From contig NZ_VDFU01000010.1 of assembly GCF_006152115.1 (NCBI RefSeq), positions 81,679-145,678 of the forward strand: a stretch of DNA of 64,000 nucleotides, read 5' to 3'. The translations under genes were made by a program, and so were the position numbers. The notes beneath the pieces are model-generated. The model saw only the letters and a program-made list of their open reading frames with translations. It searched no databases and was not told the DNA's origin. This DNA comes from Rubellimicrobium rubrum. GTDB taxonomy: Bacteria > Pseudomonadota > Alphaproteobacteria > Rhodobacterales > Rhodobacteraceae. Positions 16,777-25,485 of the stretch are shown in pieces (within the stretch, counting starts at the first letter, position 1; each line of letters begins with the position of its first letter).

Positions 16777-17323
16777 GTCCTGAGAGATCGCCTGCGGACA
16801 TGTCATTCTGCTCAGGGTGATGCCCTTGGCGCCACCCTGCCGTTTGAGGGCCCTAAACCGCCCTTCTGTCCGCGCAACCTGTTGGTCTCTGCAGATTGTC
16901 TGGCGTGGAGACCCGGTCAGGGCTTCCCGCAGGCGCGCTTGGCGGGCCGCAGACAAGCTTTAACTGGGTCGGAGTGCCCTACCCTTGCCCCAGTTCCCTG
17001 CGAGACTTGGCATCGCAGGGAACTGCCCAGCGGCGAGCGGTTCCTGCCCCCGGCTTTACCATCAGCCGTGCGGGTTATTGATTGCTCGCCATGAGAGCGG
17101 CTCCTCCCTCGAAGCTCGAAAACGACAGGTGTTATTCTCAACGACATATTTTTCGGTCATGCGACTTCCGGGTGTAGCTGGCCCCTGCCCCGCCCTTCTC
17201 GGTGCATATTGGTCAAGACGAGACCCGGAGCTGAGCAGACGTGCTCTGATCAGTGCACCTGACTTGCACGCAGCCCAAACCTCTGAAGCGCTGCGTCGGG
17301 CGGGCGGATCGAAACTCACGATT
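16777..17323. other. Intergenic region of about 550 bp holding a structured repeat
   Basis: No gene is supported between the DUF305 fusion and the end of the OLD-type nuclease gene, which run towards each other. The middle holds the repeat described at 16911-17038, including a perfect 13-bp inverted repeat. The rest shows nothing I can name. Confidence 0.5.
16911..17038. repeat. Dispersed structured repeat family 2, copy A (partner at 20782-20907)
   Basis: About 128 bp align nearly without gaps to 20782-20907, roughly 70 percent identical by eye. The strongest feature is a hairpin: CAGTTCCCTGCGA (16991-17003) pairs perfectly with 17013-17025 across a 9-nt loop. The other copy keeps the same hairpin with paired changes (C-G to U-A, G-C to C-G, C-G to G-C). 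The motif TGCCCAGCGGCGAGC follows at 17024-17038 and is 14/15 identical in the partner. Strand and function are unknown. Confidence 0.6.
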
Positions 17324-19219
17324 TTAACAGAACCTCGACAGAAGGGTCGTCCAGCAATCCAAGACCGCGTCGTCGGCGTAGCGGCCGAGGCGCGTCCGCA
17401 GGCGCTCCTTGACGCCTAGCGAGAGGCGGACCTTCCAGTCCTGGGCGAGGTCGAAGCCCTCCGCCTGGGCCCAGGCCCTGATCTGCGGCACGATGGGCTG
17501 AGCCGGGTCGTGCGCGTCCTCGAAGGGACGTCCGGCTCGGCGCTCCATCCGGTCGAGCACCTCGACGATCAGCTCGGGCGGCATGAGGTCCTCGACCTCG
17601 GTCCCCATCTTGCCTGCGAGAACCTCGTCGGTGGTGATGACGCGGTCCGTGAACCCCGCGTAGAGGTCCTCGCGCAGGGCCCTCGCGGCCTGCTGGCCTG
17701 CCTGGTCGCCGTCGAGAAGCACGAAGGGCAGGACGTCGTCGCGGCCCATGAGGATCGCTGCGATGAGCTTCGCGGTTCGGGCTCCGCCGGATGGCGGGAA
17801 CACCAACTCAGCCTTGGGCGCGATCCTACCCTGCCCGATCAGGGCGTTCTTGATCCCCGACAGGTAGTGCTGGTCCGAAGGCCCCTCGACGATCACAGGC
17901 GTGCAACCAAGCAGGAGGCTCTCGGCGACAGTCAGGTTGAGGGCCGAGTGGACCGCATAGGTCGCGCCGGCATCCCGCTCCCCCCCTTGGCGGCGTGCCT
18001 GCCCCAAGTCGCTAGAAGCGGCCGTGCCGCCGTCGGCCGCTACGAAGACCTTGCGGACACGGTCGAGACGGTCGCCGTCGATCAGGAAGGGCGAGTGGGT
18101 GGTGAAGAGGAGCTGGTTGGTTGATGCGAGGCCGTCGAAGAAAGCCGACAGGTCGCGCTGGGCGAGGGGATGTAGAGAGTGGCCAGGCTCATCGAGGAGC
18201 ACGACGGCGTTCTCATGGCTGGCCTCGCTCTCGTAGGTGAAGACCAAGAAAAAGCTGAGGAACCACTGCAGGCCCGCGCTGCGGTTCTCCAGCTCAATCT
18301 CCTCGGGACGGCGCGCGTCGGACACGAAGATGCGGAAGTAGTTGCCATCCGCAACCAAGCGGAAACGGTAGTCGCCCTGCTTCCACCACTCCTTGAAGCT
18401 CCGGGTCAGCTTGGCGGAGGCCGACTGGAGGAGGGCCTGGCGCTCGCGGAGCTGCTCATCGTCTCGCACGATCTCCGCTTCGGTCTTCGCGTCCGAGGTC
18501 GTGACGTTGCCGTAGTAGTCCCTCGTTTGCGTGACGCCGGTGGCGCGCCCTAGCTCCAGCACCTCCTCGGGGCTGAGGCCCACGAGCTTAAAAAGCACCT
18601 TGAGCGTACGCGCCTTGGCCGCCTCCTTCTGGCCGAGGTCCGTGCGCTTCAGGTTCTCAACGACCTGCGGCAGGTATATCTGCGCATCGAGGTTGCCGTA
18701 GTTGGAGTAGTAGACGAAGGCGGGAAGCCGCCTTTGTAGCTCATCGAAGAGATCTGGTCCCTTGGTTGTCGCCGCGACGGCGTCAGCTTCACCCTCCTCG
18801 TTGGCAGTCACTACGCCGGGCCTAGCGAGAGCACCTAGGAGATTGAACCCAGGGGCATCGGGAAACCTGAAGAGGTAGCGCCCGTCAAAGTCCCTTATCA
18901 CCTCCAGGGTCGCGGTCGTGTTGGGGTCGGCCCCGTGCCGCTCGGCGAGGGCGCGCTCGTCAGGATCCAGCTCGAAGACGCAGACGATGAAGTCGTGCTC
19001 GCCGGGACTCGCGCGCATCTCGGCGAAGTGCGCGCGCGGCATGTCGTCGAGGATGCTGATCGCCCCGTCGCCCGACGGGTTGAGCTTCCACAAGGGTAGC
19101 AACAGGTTGGTCTTGCCAGCCTCGTTCTCGCCGATCAGAGCGGTAACGTCGGAGACGTCGATCCAACCGCTATCGACCACGGAGCGGAACTGGGTGACGC
19201 GAAACTTCCTGAGCTGCAT
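17324..19219 (-). CDS. OLD-family ATP-dependent nuclease (AAA ATPase plus TOPRIM)
   Basis: A 631-aa protein. The N-terminal ABC-type ATPase has the Walker A GENEAGKTN (30-38) and the Walker B region VVLLDEPGHSLHP with a downstream LLFTTHSPFL switch. A TOPRIM nuclease follows: VIVEGPSDQHYL (metal-binding Glu) and FVLLDGDQAG (DxD). This is the OLD/GajA architecture, seen in phage-exclusion and Gabija-type defence. No GajB-like UvrD helicase lies next to it, so it is not a standard Gabija locus. HigA ends 105 bp upstream on the same strand, so co-transcription with the toxin-antitoxin pair is possible. An in-frame ATG ten codons upstream is a weaker start. Confidence 0.85.
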   Translation of the reverse strand: MQLRKFRVTQFRSVVDSGWIDVSDVTALIGENEAGKTNLLLPLWKLNPSGDGAISILDDMPRAHFAEMRASPGEHDFIVCVFELDPDERALAERHGADPNTTATLEVIRDFDGRYLFRFPDAPGFNLLGALARPGVVTANEEGEADAVAATTKGPDLFDELQRRLPAFVYYSNYGNLDAQIYLPQVVENLKRTDLGQKEAAKARTLKVLFKLVGLSPEEVLELGRATGVTQTRDYYGNVTTSDAKTEAEIVRDDEQLRERQALLQSASAKLTRSFKEWWKQGDYRFRLVADGNYFRIFVSDARRPEEIELENRSAGLQWFLSFFLVFTYESEASHENAVVLLDEPGHSLHPLAQRDLSAFFDGLASTNQLLFTTHSPFLIDGDRLDRVRKVFVAADGGTAASSDLGQARRQGGERDAGATYAVHSALNLTVAESLLLGCTPVIVEGPSDQHYLSGIKNALIGQGRIAPKAELVFPPSGGARTAKLIAAILMGRDDVLPFVLLDGDQAGQQAARALREDLYAGFTDRVITTDEVLAGKMGTEVEDLMPPELIVEVLDRMERRAGRPFEDAHDPAQPIVPQIRAWAQAEGFDLAQDWKVRLSLGVKERLRTRLGRYADDAVLDCWTTLLSRFC

Positions 19220-19324
19220 TCGTGATCCACATGTTCGGCGACCTGGCACTTAGCCTAGTGCAGTTCAGGCTGAGGGAGGTCGTTGAGCTGGTAGCCAGAC
19301 AACCGTGTCGCTTCTGGCCCTTCT

Positions 19325-19609
19325 CTACGCAGCCCGCCTCGGCAACCGGCGCACGGCCTCGCCCGCCTCCTGCTCGGCCTGCACCAGCTCCCACTGTGCC
19401 TGGAGGTTGAGCCAGAACTGCGGCTCCATCCCGAACCAATGGCCGAGGCGCAGCGCTGTGTCGCCGGTGACGCCCCGCTTGCCCGCGATGATCTGGCTGA
19501 CGCGGTTCGGCGGCACGGCGATCTGGCGCGCGAACTCCGTGGGGGTGATCCCCAGCTCCTCCAGCTCGTCCTTCAGGACGGCCCCGGGATGGACGGCTCG
19601 CATGAACAT
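19325..19609 (-). CDS. higA: HigA-family antitoxin (XRE helix-turn-helix)
   Basis: A 94-aa antitoxin. The MRAVHPGAVLKDELEELGIT opening, the TPTEFARQIAVPPNRVSQII helix-turn-helix and the ALRLGHWFGMEPQFWLNLQ tail are typical of HigA. It should bind and neutralise HigB and repress the operon. A strong ribosome site (AGGAGG) precedes the ATG at 19609; a second ATG two codons later is also possible. It begins 17 bp after the toxin stop. The toxin-first order is characteristic of HigBA. Confidence 0.92.
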   Translation of the reverse strand: MFMRAVHPGAVLKDELEELGITPTEFARQIAVPPNRVSQIIAGKRGVTGDTALRLGHWFGMEPQFWLNLQAQWELVQAEQEAGEAVRRLPRRAA

Positions 19610-19626
19610 AGGTGACCCTCCTTGGC

Positions 19627-19911
19627 CTAGTGGTAGTCCACGATCTCGACCGCACTGGGGCCTGCCTGCCCGTCCGGCCACTCGAAGCACACGCGCCACT
19701 GGTCGTTGACACGGATCGACCATTGCCCGGCCCGATCCCCCCTGAGCGCCTCCAGCCGGTTGCTGGGCAACGCCCGCAAGGCGTCGAGAGACGGCGCGGC
19801 GTCGAGGATGGCGAGCCGCTTGGCCGCCTGCGCCTCGATGCCTGAGAATGCCTTCACGAACTCGCCCCCGGCGAACCGCTCCGTCTTCTTGTCGCGGTAG
19901 CCCAGGATCAT
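19627..19911 (-). CDS. higB: HigB/RelE-family mRNA interferase toxin
   Basis: A 94-aa basic toxin. MILGYRDKKTERFAGGE at the start, the helical AKRLAILDAA segment and the C-terminal WSIRVNDQWRVCFEW strands match HigB/RelE. It should cut mRNA on translating ribosomes unless held by HigA, whose gene follows directly. No ribosome site is clear before the ATG. The cognate pair and the nuclease gene behind it look like one minus-strand unit. Confidence 0.92.
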   Translation of the reverse strand: MILGYRDKKTERFAGGEFVKAFSGIEAQAAKRLAILDAAPSLDALRALPSNRLEALRGDRAGQWSIRVNDQWRVCFEWPDGQAGPSAVEIVDYH

Positions 19912-20223
19912 AGACAGAATAGGTAGCGACCTTGACGGTGTACGTCAATCGTCAACGGGCGCATGTGGAATGGTGGCAGTGGTCAGAAGGTCACGAATTC
20001 TGCTACGCTCAAGTCAGGCCGAGATGGATGTCGCTGCCTGTGCAAACCTGCTGGGTCGCCCCTTCCAAAGCTCCATACGTCGGGATGCTGGCCCGCTCGC
20101 GCCTGGCACGAACGTCGAGCAGGATAGCCATGTCCGGCCCAGCTCGTCCCAGAGCGTGCCGCCCCAGCCGTTCAGGCATACGATCCTTAAGCCCAGCTCC
20201 TTCGATGGGCAGGGAAGACCGAC
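19912..20223. other. Intergenic stretch between divergent higBA and the acetyltransferase
   Basis: About 310 bp between two divergent genes. It should hold the higBA promoter and operator and the acetyltransferase promoter. No palindrome or promoter boxes stand out. Confidence 0.4.
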
Positions 20224-20694
20224 ATGCCACCTGTTACCATCCGCCCGCTGCGCCCTGACGATGGACCGCACGCAGCGCGGGTCTTCTTCGACGCCGTGCG
20301 CGAGGGCACCCGGGCGCACTACACCGAGGCGCAGCGGCGGGCCTGGGCGGGCGAGCCTCCCGGCCCGGACAGCTGGCGCGACCGGCTCTGGGGCGTGGAG
20401 GGCTTCGCGGCCGAGGAGGAGGGCCGGCTCGTGGGCTTCATGACGATCGCCGGGACGGGGTACATCGACATGGCCTTCGTGGCGCCCGCGGCCTTGGGCC
20501 GGGGCGTGGGCTGGCGGCTCTACCGCGCCGTGGAGGGAAGGGCGCGGGAGCTTGGCGCCTCGGTGCTCACGACGGAGGCGAGCCGGATGGCCCGGCCGTT
20601 CTTCGAGCGGCAGGGTTTGTCGGTGATCGCGGAGCAGGTCGTGGTCATCCGCGGCGTGGTGCTGACCAACTACTGGATGCGGAAGGTGCTGTGA
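20224..20694 (+). CDS. GNAT-family N-acetyltransferase
   Basis: A 156-aa cytoplasmic enzyme that should transfer acetyl from acetyl-CoA to an amine. The GNAT fold is visible: an N-terminal VTIRPLRPDDGPHAARVFFD, the central strand YIDMAFVAPAALGRGVGWRL, in which the Q/R-x2-G-x-G/A acetyl-CoA loop appears as LGRGVGWRL, and a C-terminal ARPFFERQGL. The start has GGGAAGACC upstream. The substrate cannot be told. The gene stands alone. Confidence 0.85.
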   Translation: MPPVTIRPLRPDDGPHAARVFFDAVREGTRAHYTEAQRRAWAGEPPGPDSWRDRLWGVEGFAAEEEGRLVGFMTIAGTGYIDMAFVAPAALGRGVGWRLYRAVEGRARELGASVLTTEASRMARPFFERQGLSVIAEQVVVIRGVVLTNYWMRKVL

Positions 20695-21230
20695 GCCGCG
20701 GCGTGCAGGTCGGCAAGGGCGCAAACGAGTGGCTCCACTTCAGCAGAATTCTTGAATTGTTGGCTGGTGACGGCGCGGGAGGCCCGGTCCAGGGGTCCCG
20801 CAGGCCCGCCCGGGGCCGAGGACAATCCTGGACGGGGCCGGAGCGTCCCATGCTTTCCTATGTTCCTTCGGTGGCCTGCCATCCGAAGGGACTGCCCCGC
20901 GGCGAGCAATCTTTCTTGACGGCGCGGCTCCAGCGGCAAGCCCCGGGGGCTGTCTGCCCCCAGTCCCCGGAGGATATTTGACGAAGGTGAAAGGCAGACA
21001 GCTCTGCTCGCGCACAGGATCCTTGCACGACCAAGTGGGCCACTGCGGCAGGCACGAGGGAGGCGTTTGCTGGACACAAGATCACCGGACACAGTTTCCG
21101 AACGCCAGAAGGCAGCTCGATACCTTCCACAGTTCCCTCTGCCCGGGATGTCCGGACAGGGTCGTCTGGCAAACACCTCGTGTGTCGTTCCTAGGCTGCG
21201 CCCAGCTGCTCTGACGTCGCATGAACGAAG
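20695..21230. other. Intergenic region of about 535 bp holding a structured repeat
   Basis: No gene is supported between the acetyltransferase and the kinase ending at 21231. The repeat copy at 20782-20907 lies in its first half. The remainder (20908-21230) shows no clear feature. Confidence 0.5.
20782..20907. repeat. Dispersed structured repeat family 2, copy B (partner at 16911-17038)
   Basis: The sequence aligns with copy A over its full length. Its hairpin is GTTCCTTCGG (20862-20871) with CCGAAGGGAC (20883-20892), ten pairs with one G-U. It occupies the same position as the copy A hairpin but has different paired bases, which is covariation. The tail TGCCCCGCGGCGAGC at 20893-20907 is shared. 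Confidence 0.6.
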
Positions 21231-22937
21231 CTAGTGCTGGGTGGGCCGTTGTTGTTCGTTCTGGGCCTCTGCCATGGCTACACTCAATGCAGCCGCAAGT
21301 TCATCCAGACGATACGGCTTGGACAGGATGCGAACCCGTTCCGCTTCGGCCTGCCGTTTGGCTGCTTCGGCGTAACCGCTGGTCAGGAGCACGGGCAACC
21401 CGCGACGGCGCGATCGGATCTCACGGGCGAGGTCCACACCATTCATCCCGCCCGGCATCATGATGTCCGAGAACACCACATCCACTCGGCGCCCGTTGGC
21501 CAAGGCCCCGAGCGCGGCTGCGGCACTCGCAGCCCGGGTCACCTCATAGCCGAGCTGCTGAAGCATCTGGCCCACCAGCTCGGCGACCTCATCGTCGTCC
21601 TCGACGAGGAGCACGCAGCCAGTTCCCCCGGGATGCTGTCGCTCGACGTGGAGGTCGACCAGATGATGCTGATCGGCTGCGGGCTGCTCCTCGGTCCGGG
21701 GCAGATACAGGCTGATGGTGGTGCCGCGGCTTACCTCGCTGTCGATCTGAACACGTCCCCCGGACTGGGTGGCGAAGCCATGGACCTGCGCAAGTCCAAG
21801 GCCGGATCCCTTGCCGATGTCCTTGGTCGTGAAGAACGGCTCGAAGACCCGGGCGCGCACCTCGGGCGTCATCCCTGTGCCGGTGTCGGTAATCGAAAGG
21901 CAGACATAGTCGCCGGCTTGGCTGTCGACCCGGCACCCAGGGCAGTTCTCGGCTCTCACGACGATGGTCCCGCCGTTCGGCATCGCGTCCCGTGCGTTCA
22001 CGGCGAGGTTCAGCACCACGAGCTCCAACTCGCCGGGGTCTACCTCAACGGGCCAGAGATCGTCCGCGAAGGCGAACTCCACATGCACATCGCCCCTGAG
22101 ACTGCGGTCGAGCAGCTCGCGCATGCCGCCGATCTGGCGCACAACGTCCACAGGCTCGGGCTTGAGCTCTTGCCGCCGCGAGAAGGCCAGAAGCTGACGG
22201 GTCAGCCCGGCACCGCGTTGCGCCGCCTGCTGCATACCTTCGATCAGCCGCTCCTGGCGGTCCGGGTGGGCACCCTTTTTGAGCATCTCCAAGCCCCCCG
22301 AGACCACCATCAGGAGGTTGTTGAAGTCGTGCGCGACGCCGCCCGTGAGCTGGCCGATGGCCTCGATCTTCTGCGCTTGGCGAAGGACCTCCTCCACGCG
22401 GGCGCGTTCCTCCATCTGGGTGCGCAACTCGGCGTTCGCTTTCTCCAGCTCGCGCGTACGCTCCGCGACGAGATCTTCCAACTCCTGAGCGGCTCGCTCA
22501 CGGGCCGCCAGCAACGCGCGCACCTCGTACTGACGTTCGCGCGCCCGCACGGCCGTCTGGATCGTGCTCGTGAGCGTGATCGGCTGGATGGGCCGCTCGA
22601 GAAGCGACACGTTGCGCAGCGCCCCGACCAGCCTCTGGCGCCAAGCCATCACGGCGGGCTGCTCCTGATGGCTGGTCAGCACGACGAACGGCAGGTCCGA
22701 CCAGGCGGGCTGACCCTCGACCCATTCGGTCAACGGCCCGGTCTCCTGTCCGAAAAGGCCCTCCTCGGCGATGAACACGGCCGCGGCGCCCGTCCCGATT
22801 GCATCCAGCAAGCTCGCAAGACTGGCGCAGACCTCCACGTCCAGGCCAGCGCGGCGCAGCAGATGCGCCGATGCGGCTCCGTCCCGACCAATGGGCGCGA
22901 AGATCAGAACGCGGGTGTCGGGATCAGCGGGCCCCAT
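21231..22937 (-). CDS. Hybrid histidine kinase with N-terminal pseudo-receiver
   Basis: A 568-aa soluble kinase. Residues 1-130 look like a receiver fold that has lost its catalytic residues: the phospho-Asp position reads [10 protein letters not shown] and the Lys position reads ERPIQP. A coiled coil follows (about 150-195), then the H-box [20 protein letters not shown], an HATPase ([26 protein letters not shown]) and a true C-terminal receiver ([31 protein letters not shown]). The start overlaps the KaiC-like gene by 14 bp behind AGGAG, so the two are coupled. The KaiC-like protein is the likely input partner. Confidence 0.9.
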   Translation of the reverse strand: MGPADPDTRVLIFAPIGRDGAASAHLLRRAGLDVEVCASLASLLDAIGTGAAAVFIAEEGLFGQETGPLTEWVEGQPAWSDLPFVVLTSHQEQPAVMAWRQRLVGALRNVSLLERPIQPITLTSTIQTAVRARERQYEVRALLAARERAAQELEDLVAERTRELEKANAELRTQMEERARVEEVLRQAQKIEAIGQLTGGVAHDFNNLLMVVSGGLEMLKKGAHPDRQERLIEGMQQAAQRGAGLTRQLLAFSRRQELKPEPVDVVRQIGGMRELLDRSLRGDVHVEFAFADDLWPVEVDPGELELVVLNLAVNARDAMPNGGTIVVRAENCPGCRVDSQAGDYVCLSITDTGTGMTPEVRARVFEPFFTTKDIGKGSGLGLAQVHGFATQSGGRVQIDSEVSRGTTISLYLPRTEEQPAADQHHLVDLHVERQHPGGTGCVLLVEDDDEVAELVGQMLQQLGYEVTRAASAAAALGALANGRRVDVVFSDIMMPGGMNGVDLAREIRSRRRGLPVLLTSGYAEAAKRQAEAERVRILSKPYRLDELAAALSVAMAEAQNEQQRPTQH

Positions 22938-24447
22938 TCTCCTCGCCCGGCATGAGAGGGATCTTGTCCCCGTGATACTCGGGAGTGCCGGAGAAGATGC
23001 CGCTGAACTCCCTGAGCGGCGGCCCGAGGCTGATCCCCTGAGGGCTCAAGCGGAACTCTCGGATGGAGTGCTCGTGATCGCCGCTCCGCTTCTTGACCAC
23101 CGAGAGCGCGCGCCGGACCGTCCCGGCCACCTCGAAGTAGCGCAGCATCAGCACCGAGTCGCTCAGATAGCTGATGTCAAGGGGCGTATCCATCGGGCCC
23201 ACAAGCCCGTGCTGGGCCAGCACCAGGATCGTGAGCACGCCCTGCTGGCCGAGGTAGCTCAAGAGCTCGTGCATCTGCAGGATGAGGAAGCGCTCGTCAG
23301 GCATGGCGTTCAGGTAGCCATTGAGGCTGTCGATGATGACGACACGCGCGCCGTCGTCCTCCACGCTGCGCCGCACGTTGGCTGCGAACTGCCCCGGCGC
23401 CATCTCGGCGGGATCGATCTGCTGGAAGCGGATCCGGCCCGAGTCCAAGTGCTCTTGGAGTGGTAAACCCAGGGTTCGAGCCCGAGCCTCAACGGTCCCG
23501 CGACCCTCGTCAAAGGCGAAGAAGACGGCATGCTCACCACGTTCTGCCGCCGCGATGACGTAGGTCAGGGCGAGGGAAGACTTGCCCACTCCCGCCGCGC
23601 CGATGAGAAGCGCATTCGTGCCGCGCTCCAGCCCGCCGCCGAGGAGCTTGTCGAGCTCGGCGTTCCCGCTTGGGGTGAACTCGCCCACGAACGACTTGTG
23701 GTGTTCCGCCGCGACCAGCCGGGGGAAGATGTTGAGGCCGCCCTTCTCGATGGTGAAGTCGTGGAAACCGCCTCGGAACTGGATGCCGCGCATCTTCACG
23801 ACCCGGAGGCGCCGCCGCTCGGCGCCGTAGTCGATGGCGAGCTGCTCGAGGAGCACCACGCCGTGCGAGATGGAGTGAAGCTGGAGGTCATCTTGCTGAG
23901 CCGAGAGGTCGTCCAGCAGGACGACCGTGCAGTTCCGGCTGGTAAAGAAGTGCTTAAGCGCAAGGATTTGCCGGCGGTAGCGGAGCGGGCTCTGTGCCAG
24001 GAGGCGCAGCTCGGACAGGCTGTCGAGGACCACCCGGGTCGGGTTGAGCCGCTCGACCTGCTCGAAGATGAGCTTCGTGGTCTCGCTCAGCTCCATCTCG
24101 GCCGGGTGGAACACCGTAAGTTCGCGCTCGGGGTCGAGCGTTGTCTCGGGCGGCACCAACTCAAAGATGTCGAGACCGTCCAGCGACCAGCCGTGGCGCC
24201 TGGCCACGAGGCTCAGCTCGCGCTGGGTCTCGGACAAGGTGATGTAGAGCACGCGCTCGCCTTGCCGGACGCCCTCCAGCAGGAACTGCAGCGCGATGGT
24301 CGTCTTACCGGTGCCGGGGCGGCCCTCGTAAAGGTAGAGGCGGTTTGCGTCGACGCCGCCGCCCAGGATGTCGTCGAGACCTGCGCTGCCGGTGGAGATG
24401 CGGGGCGAGTCTTCGTCCAAGTCGTCATCCGTCAGCATGCTGGCCAT
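22924..24447 (-). CDS. KaiC-like RecA-fold ATPase with two KaiC domains
   Basis: A 507-aa double-domain protein. Domain 1 has the Walker A EGRPGTGKTTIAL and the catalytic-type Glu in TLSETQREL; domain 2 has IGAAGVGKSSLAL and AFDEGRGT. Both start with the family's S/T-G-x2-xLD-LLGGG signature. The KaiC proteins of cyanobacterial clocks have phosphorylated Ser/Thr residues in the second domain; I cannot pin an equivalent pair here. kaiA and kaiB are absent nearby. Such standalone KaiC-like proteins often sit with hybrid kinases in proteobacteria, as here (14-bp overlap). It probably acts as a hexameric ATPase that modulates the kinase. GGAGTAGGGCG precedes the ATG. Confidence 0.88.
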   Translation of the reverse strand: MASMLTDDDLDEDSPRISTGSAGLDDILGGGVDANRLYLYEGRPGTGKTTIALQFLLEGVRQGERVLYITLSETQRELSLVARRHGWSLDGLDIFELVPPETTLDPERELTVFHPAEMELSETTKLIFEQVERLNPTRVVLDSLSELRLLAQSPLRYRRQILALKHFFTSRNCTVVLLDDLSAQQDDLQLHSISHGVVLLEQLAIDYGAERRRLRVVKMRGIQFRGGFHDFTIEKGGLNIFPRLVAAEHHKSFVGEFTPSGNAELDKLLGGGLERGTNALLIGAAGVGKSSLALTYVIAAAERGEHAVFFAFDEGRGTVEARARTLGLPLQEHLDSGRIRFQQIDPAEMAPGQFAANVRRSVEDDGARVVIIDSLNGYLNAMPDERFLILQMHELLSYLGQQGVLTILVLAQHGLVGPMDTPLDISYLSDSVLMLRYFEVAGTVRRALSVVKKRSGDHEHSIREFRLSPQGISLGPPLREFSGIFSGTPEYHGDKIPLMPGEENGAR

Positions 24448-24865
24448 CGCCCTACTCCGTCCTGTGCTGCTCCCCCCTCACCCATGTGGGACGGACCACT
24501 GCGCCCTAGCGCCGAAAGTGATGCAAGGCTTTGCCGCTGCCGGCCCAAGCTAACCAACAACAAGCCATGCTGGAAGCCGCTTTGGCTGTCGTCATGCTAC
24601 CTTATGTTTGCAGGACCCGGCGGCTGTCCAGCGAACATCAATAACGGGCCGTCGCGCGAAGATCGTGATCTCCTTCTAAGGTGGCAAGCCAAGTCTCGTC
24701 AGTACCTTGGCTTGTACGCAAGTCAGGTGCGGAACTGACTCGATGTGAGGTCTCGGGGGCTCCCGCTGTCGTTCCGAGAACGCCTTCGTTGATGCTGGAC
24801 GCGGCGGCGATCCAAGACGTACTCCATGGACGGCTTGCGTGAGGTCTGACAAGGCTTGCCCGGGG
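24448..24865. other. Intergenic stretch between divergent genes
   Basis: About 420 bp between the KaiC-like gene and the serine recombinase, transcribed away from each other. Apart from the inverted repeat starting at 24866, I see no gene, repeat or RNA that I can support. Confidence 0.4.
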
Positions 24866-24893
24866 CGTCCCGCAAGCGGCCGATTGCGGGACG
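24866..24893. promoter_or_regulatory. 10-bp inverted repeat upstream of the serine recombinase
   Basis: CGTCCCGCAA (24866-24875) is repeated as its complement at 24884-24893 across 8 bases, ending 22 bp before the ATG. It could be an operator, a recombinase-binding subsite or an mRNA hairpin near the ribosome site AAAGGGAGG. Symmetric half-sites of this size suit dimer binding. Confidence 0.5.
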
Positions 24894-24915
24894 GCGACGA
24901 CAAAGGGAGGCGGTC

Positions 24916-25485
24916 ATGGGGGCGGTGCTGGGCTACGCGAGGGTGAGCACAGGCGACCAGGACCTCACGGGCCAGCGGCTGCGGCTTGAGGCCGCCGGCG
25001 CCATCCGCATCTTCGAGGACGTACGCTCCGGCAAGGCCCTGGACCAGGAGGGCCTCCGGGCGCTCCTCGACTACGCGCGTCCCAGTGACACACTAGCCGT
25101 GGTGCGCCTGGACCGGCTGGGGCGCTCGCTCAATGAGCTCCTCGCGATCGTGGAGGAGCTGAAAGGTCGGGGCGTGAGCCTCCTGAGCCTGGAGGAGCGG
25201 ATCGACACAAGCAGCGCCGCGGGCGAACTCGTGTTCCATGTGTTCGGCGCCATCGCCCACTTCGAGCGCCGGCTCATCGCCGAGCGCACCCGCGACGGGA
25301 TCGCCGCCGCGCGCGCCAAGGGCAAGCGGCCCGGCCGCCAGCCCGTGGACCGCGACAAGGTGGCGGCCGCGCTCACGCTCGTGGAGGCGGGGCTCTCGCC
25401 CACGCAGGCCGCGCGGCAGGTGGGCCTGGGCCGCGCCACCGTATACCGCGAGATGGCTCTGACCGGCGTGAGGAGGAGCGCGTGA
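24916..25485 (+). CDS. Serine recombinase (resolvase/invertase family)
   Basis: A 189-aa site-specific recombinase. The catalytic Ser11 lies in GYARVSTGDQ, VRLDRLGRS is the conserved Arg region, AHFERRLIAERTRDG is the E helix, and a C-terminal helix-turn-helix (LSPTQAARQVGLGRATVYRE) reads the DNA site. The length fits small resolvases/invertases. The start at 24916 follows AAAGGGAGG; the in-frame ATG upstream would translate through the inverted repeat. The stop overlaps the GTG of the next gene, a 1281-aa sensor kinase, which is an odd partner for a recombinase. No invertible segment is obvious around it. Confidence 0.9.
   Translation: MGAVLGYARVSTGDQDLTGQRLRLEAAGAIRIFEDVRSGKALDQEGLRALLDYARPSDTLAVVRLDRLGRSLNELLAIVEELKGRGVSLLSLEERIDTSSAAGELVFHVFGAIAHFERRLIAERTRDGIAAARAKGKRPGRQPVDRDKVAAALTLVEAGLSPTQAARQVGLGRATVYREMALTGVRRSA

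Noticed and set aside
16895..16912. Fifteen-base match (TCTGGCGTGGAGACC) between the family 2 repeat region and the other dispersed repeat
   Set aside because: The match does not extend on either side, so it may be chance in GC-rich DNA.
21234..22955. Long plus-strand open frame opposite the 568-aa hybrid kinase
   Set aside because: Antisense shadow of a gene with full kinase and receiver motifs; no domain of its own.
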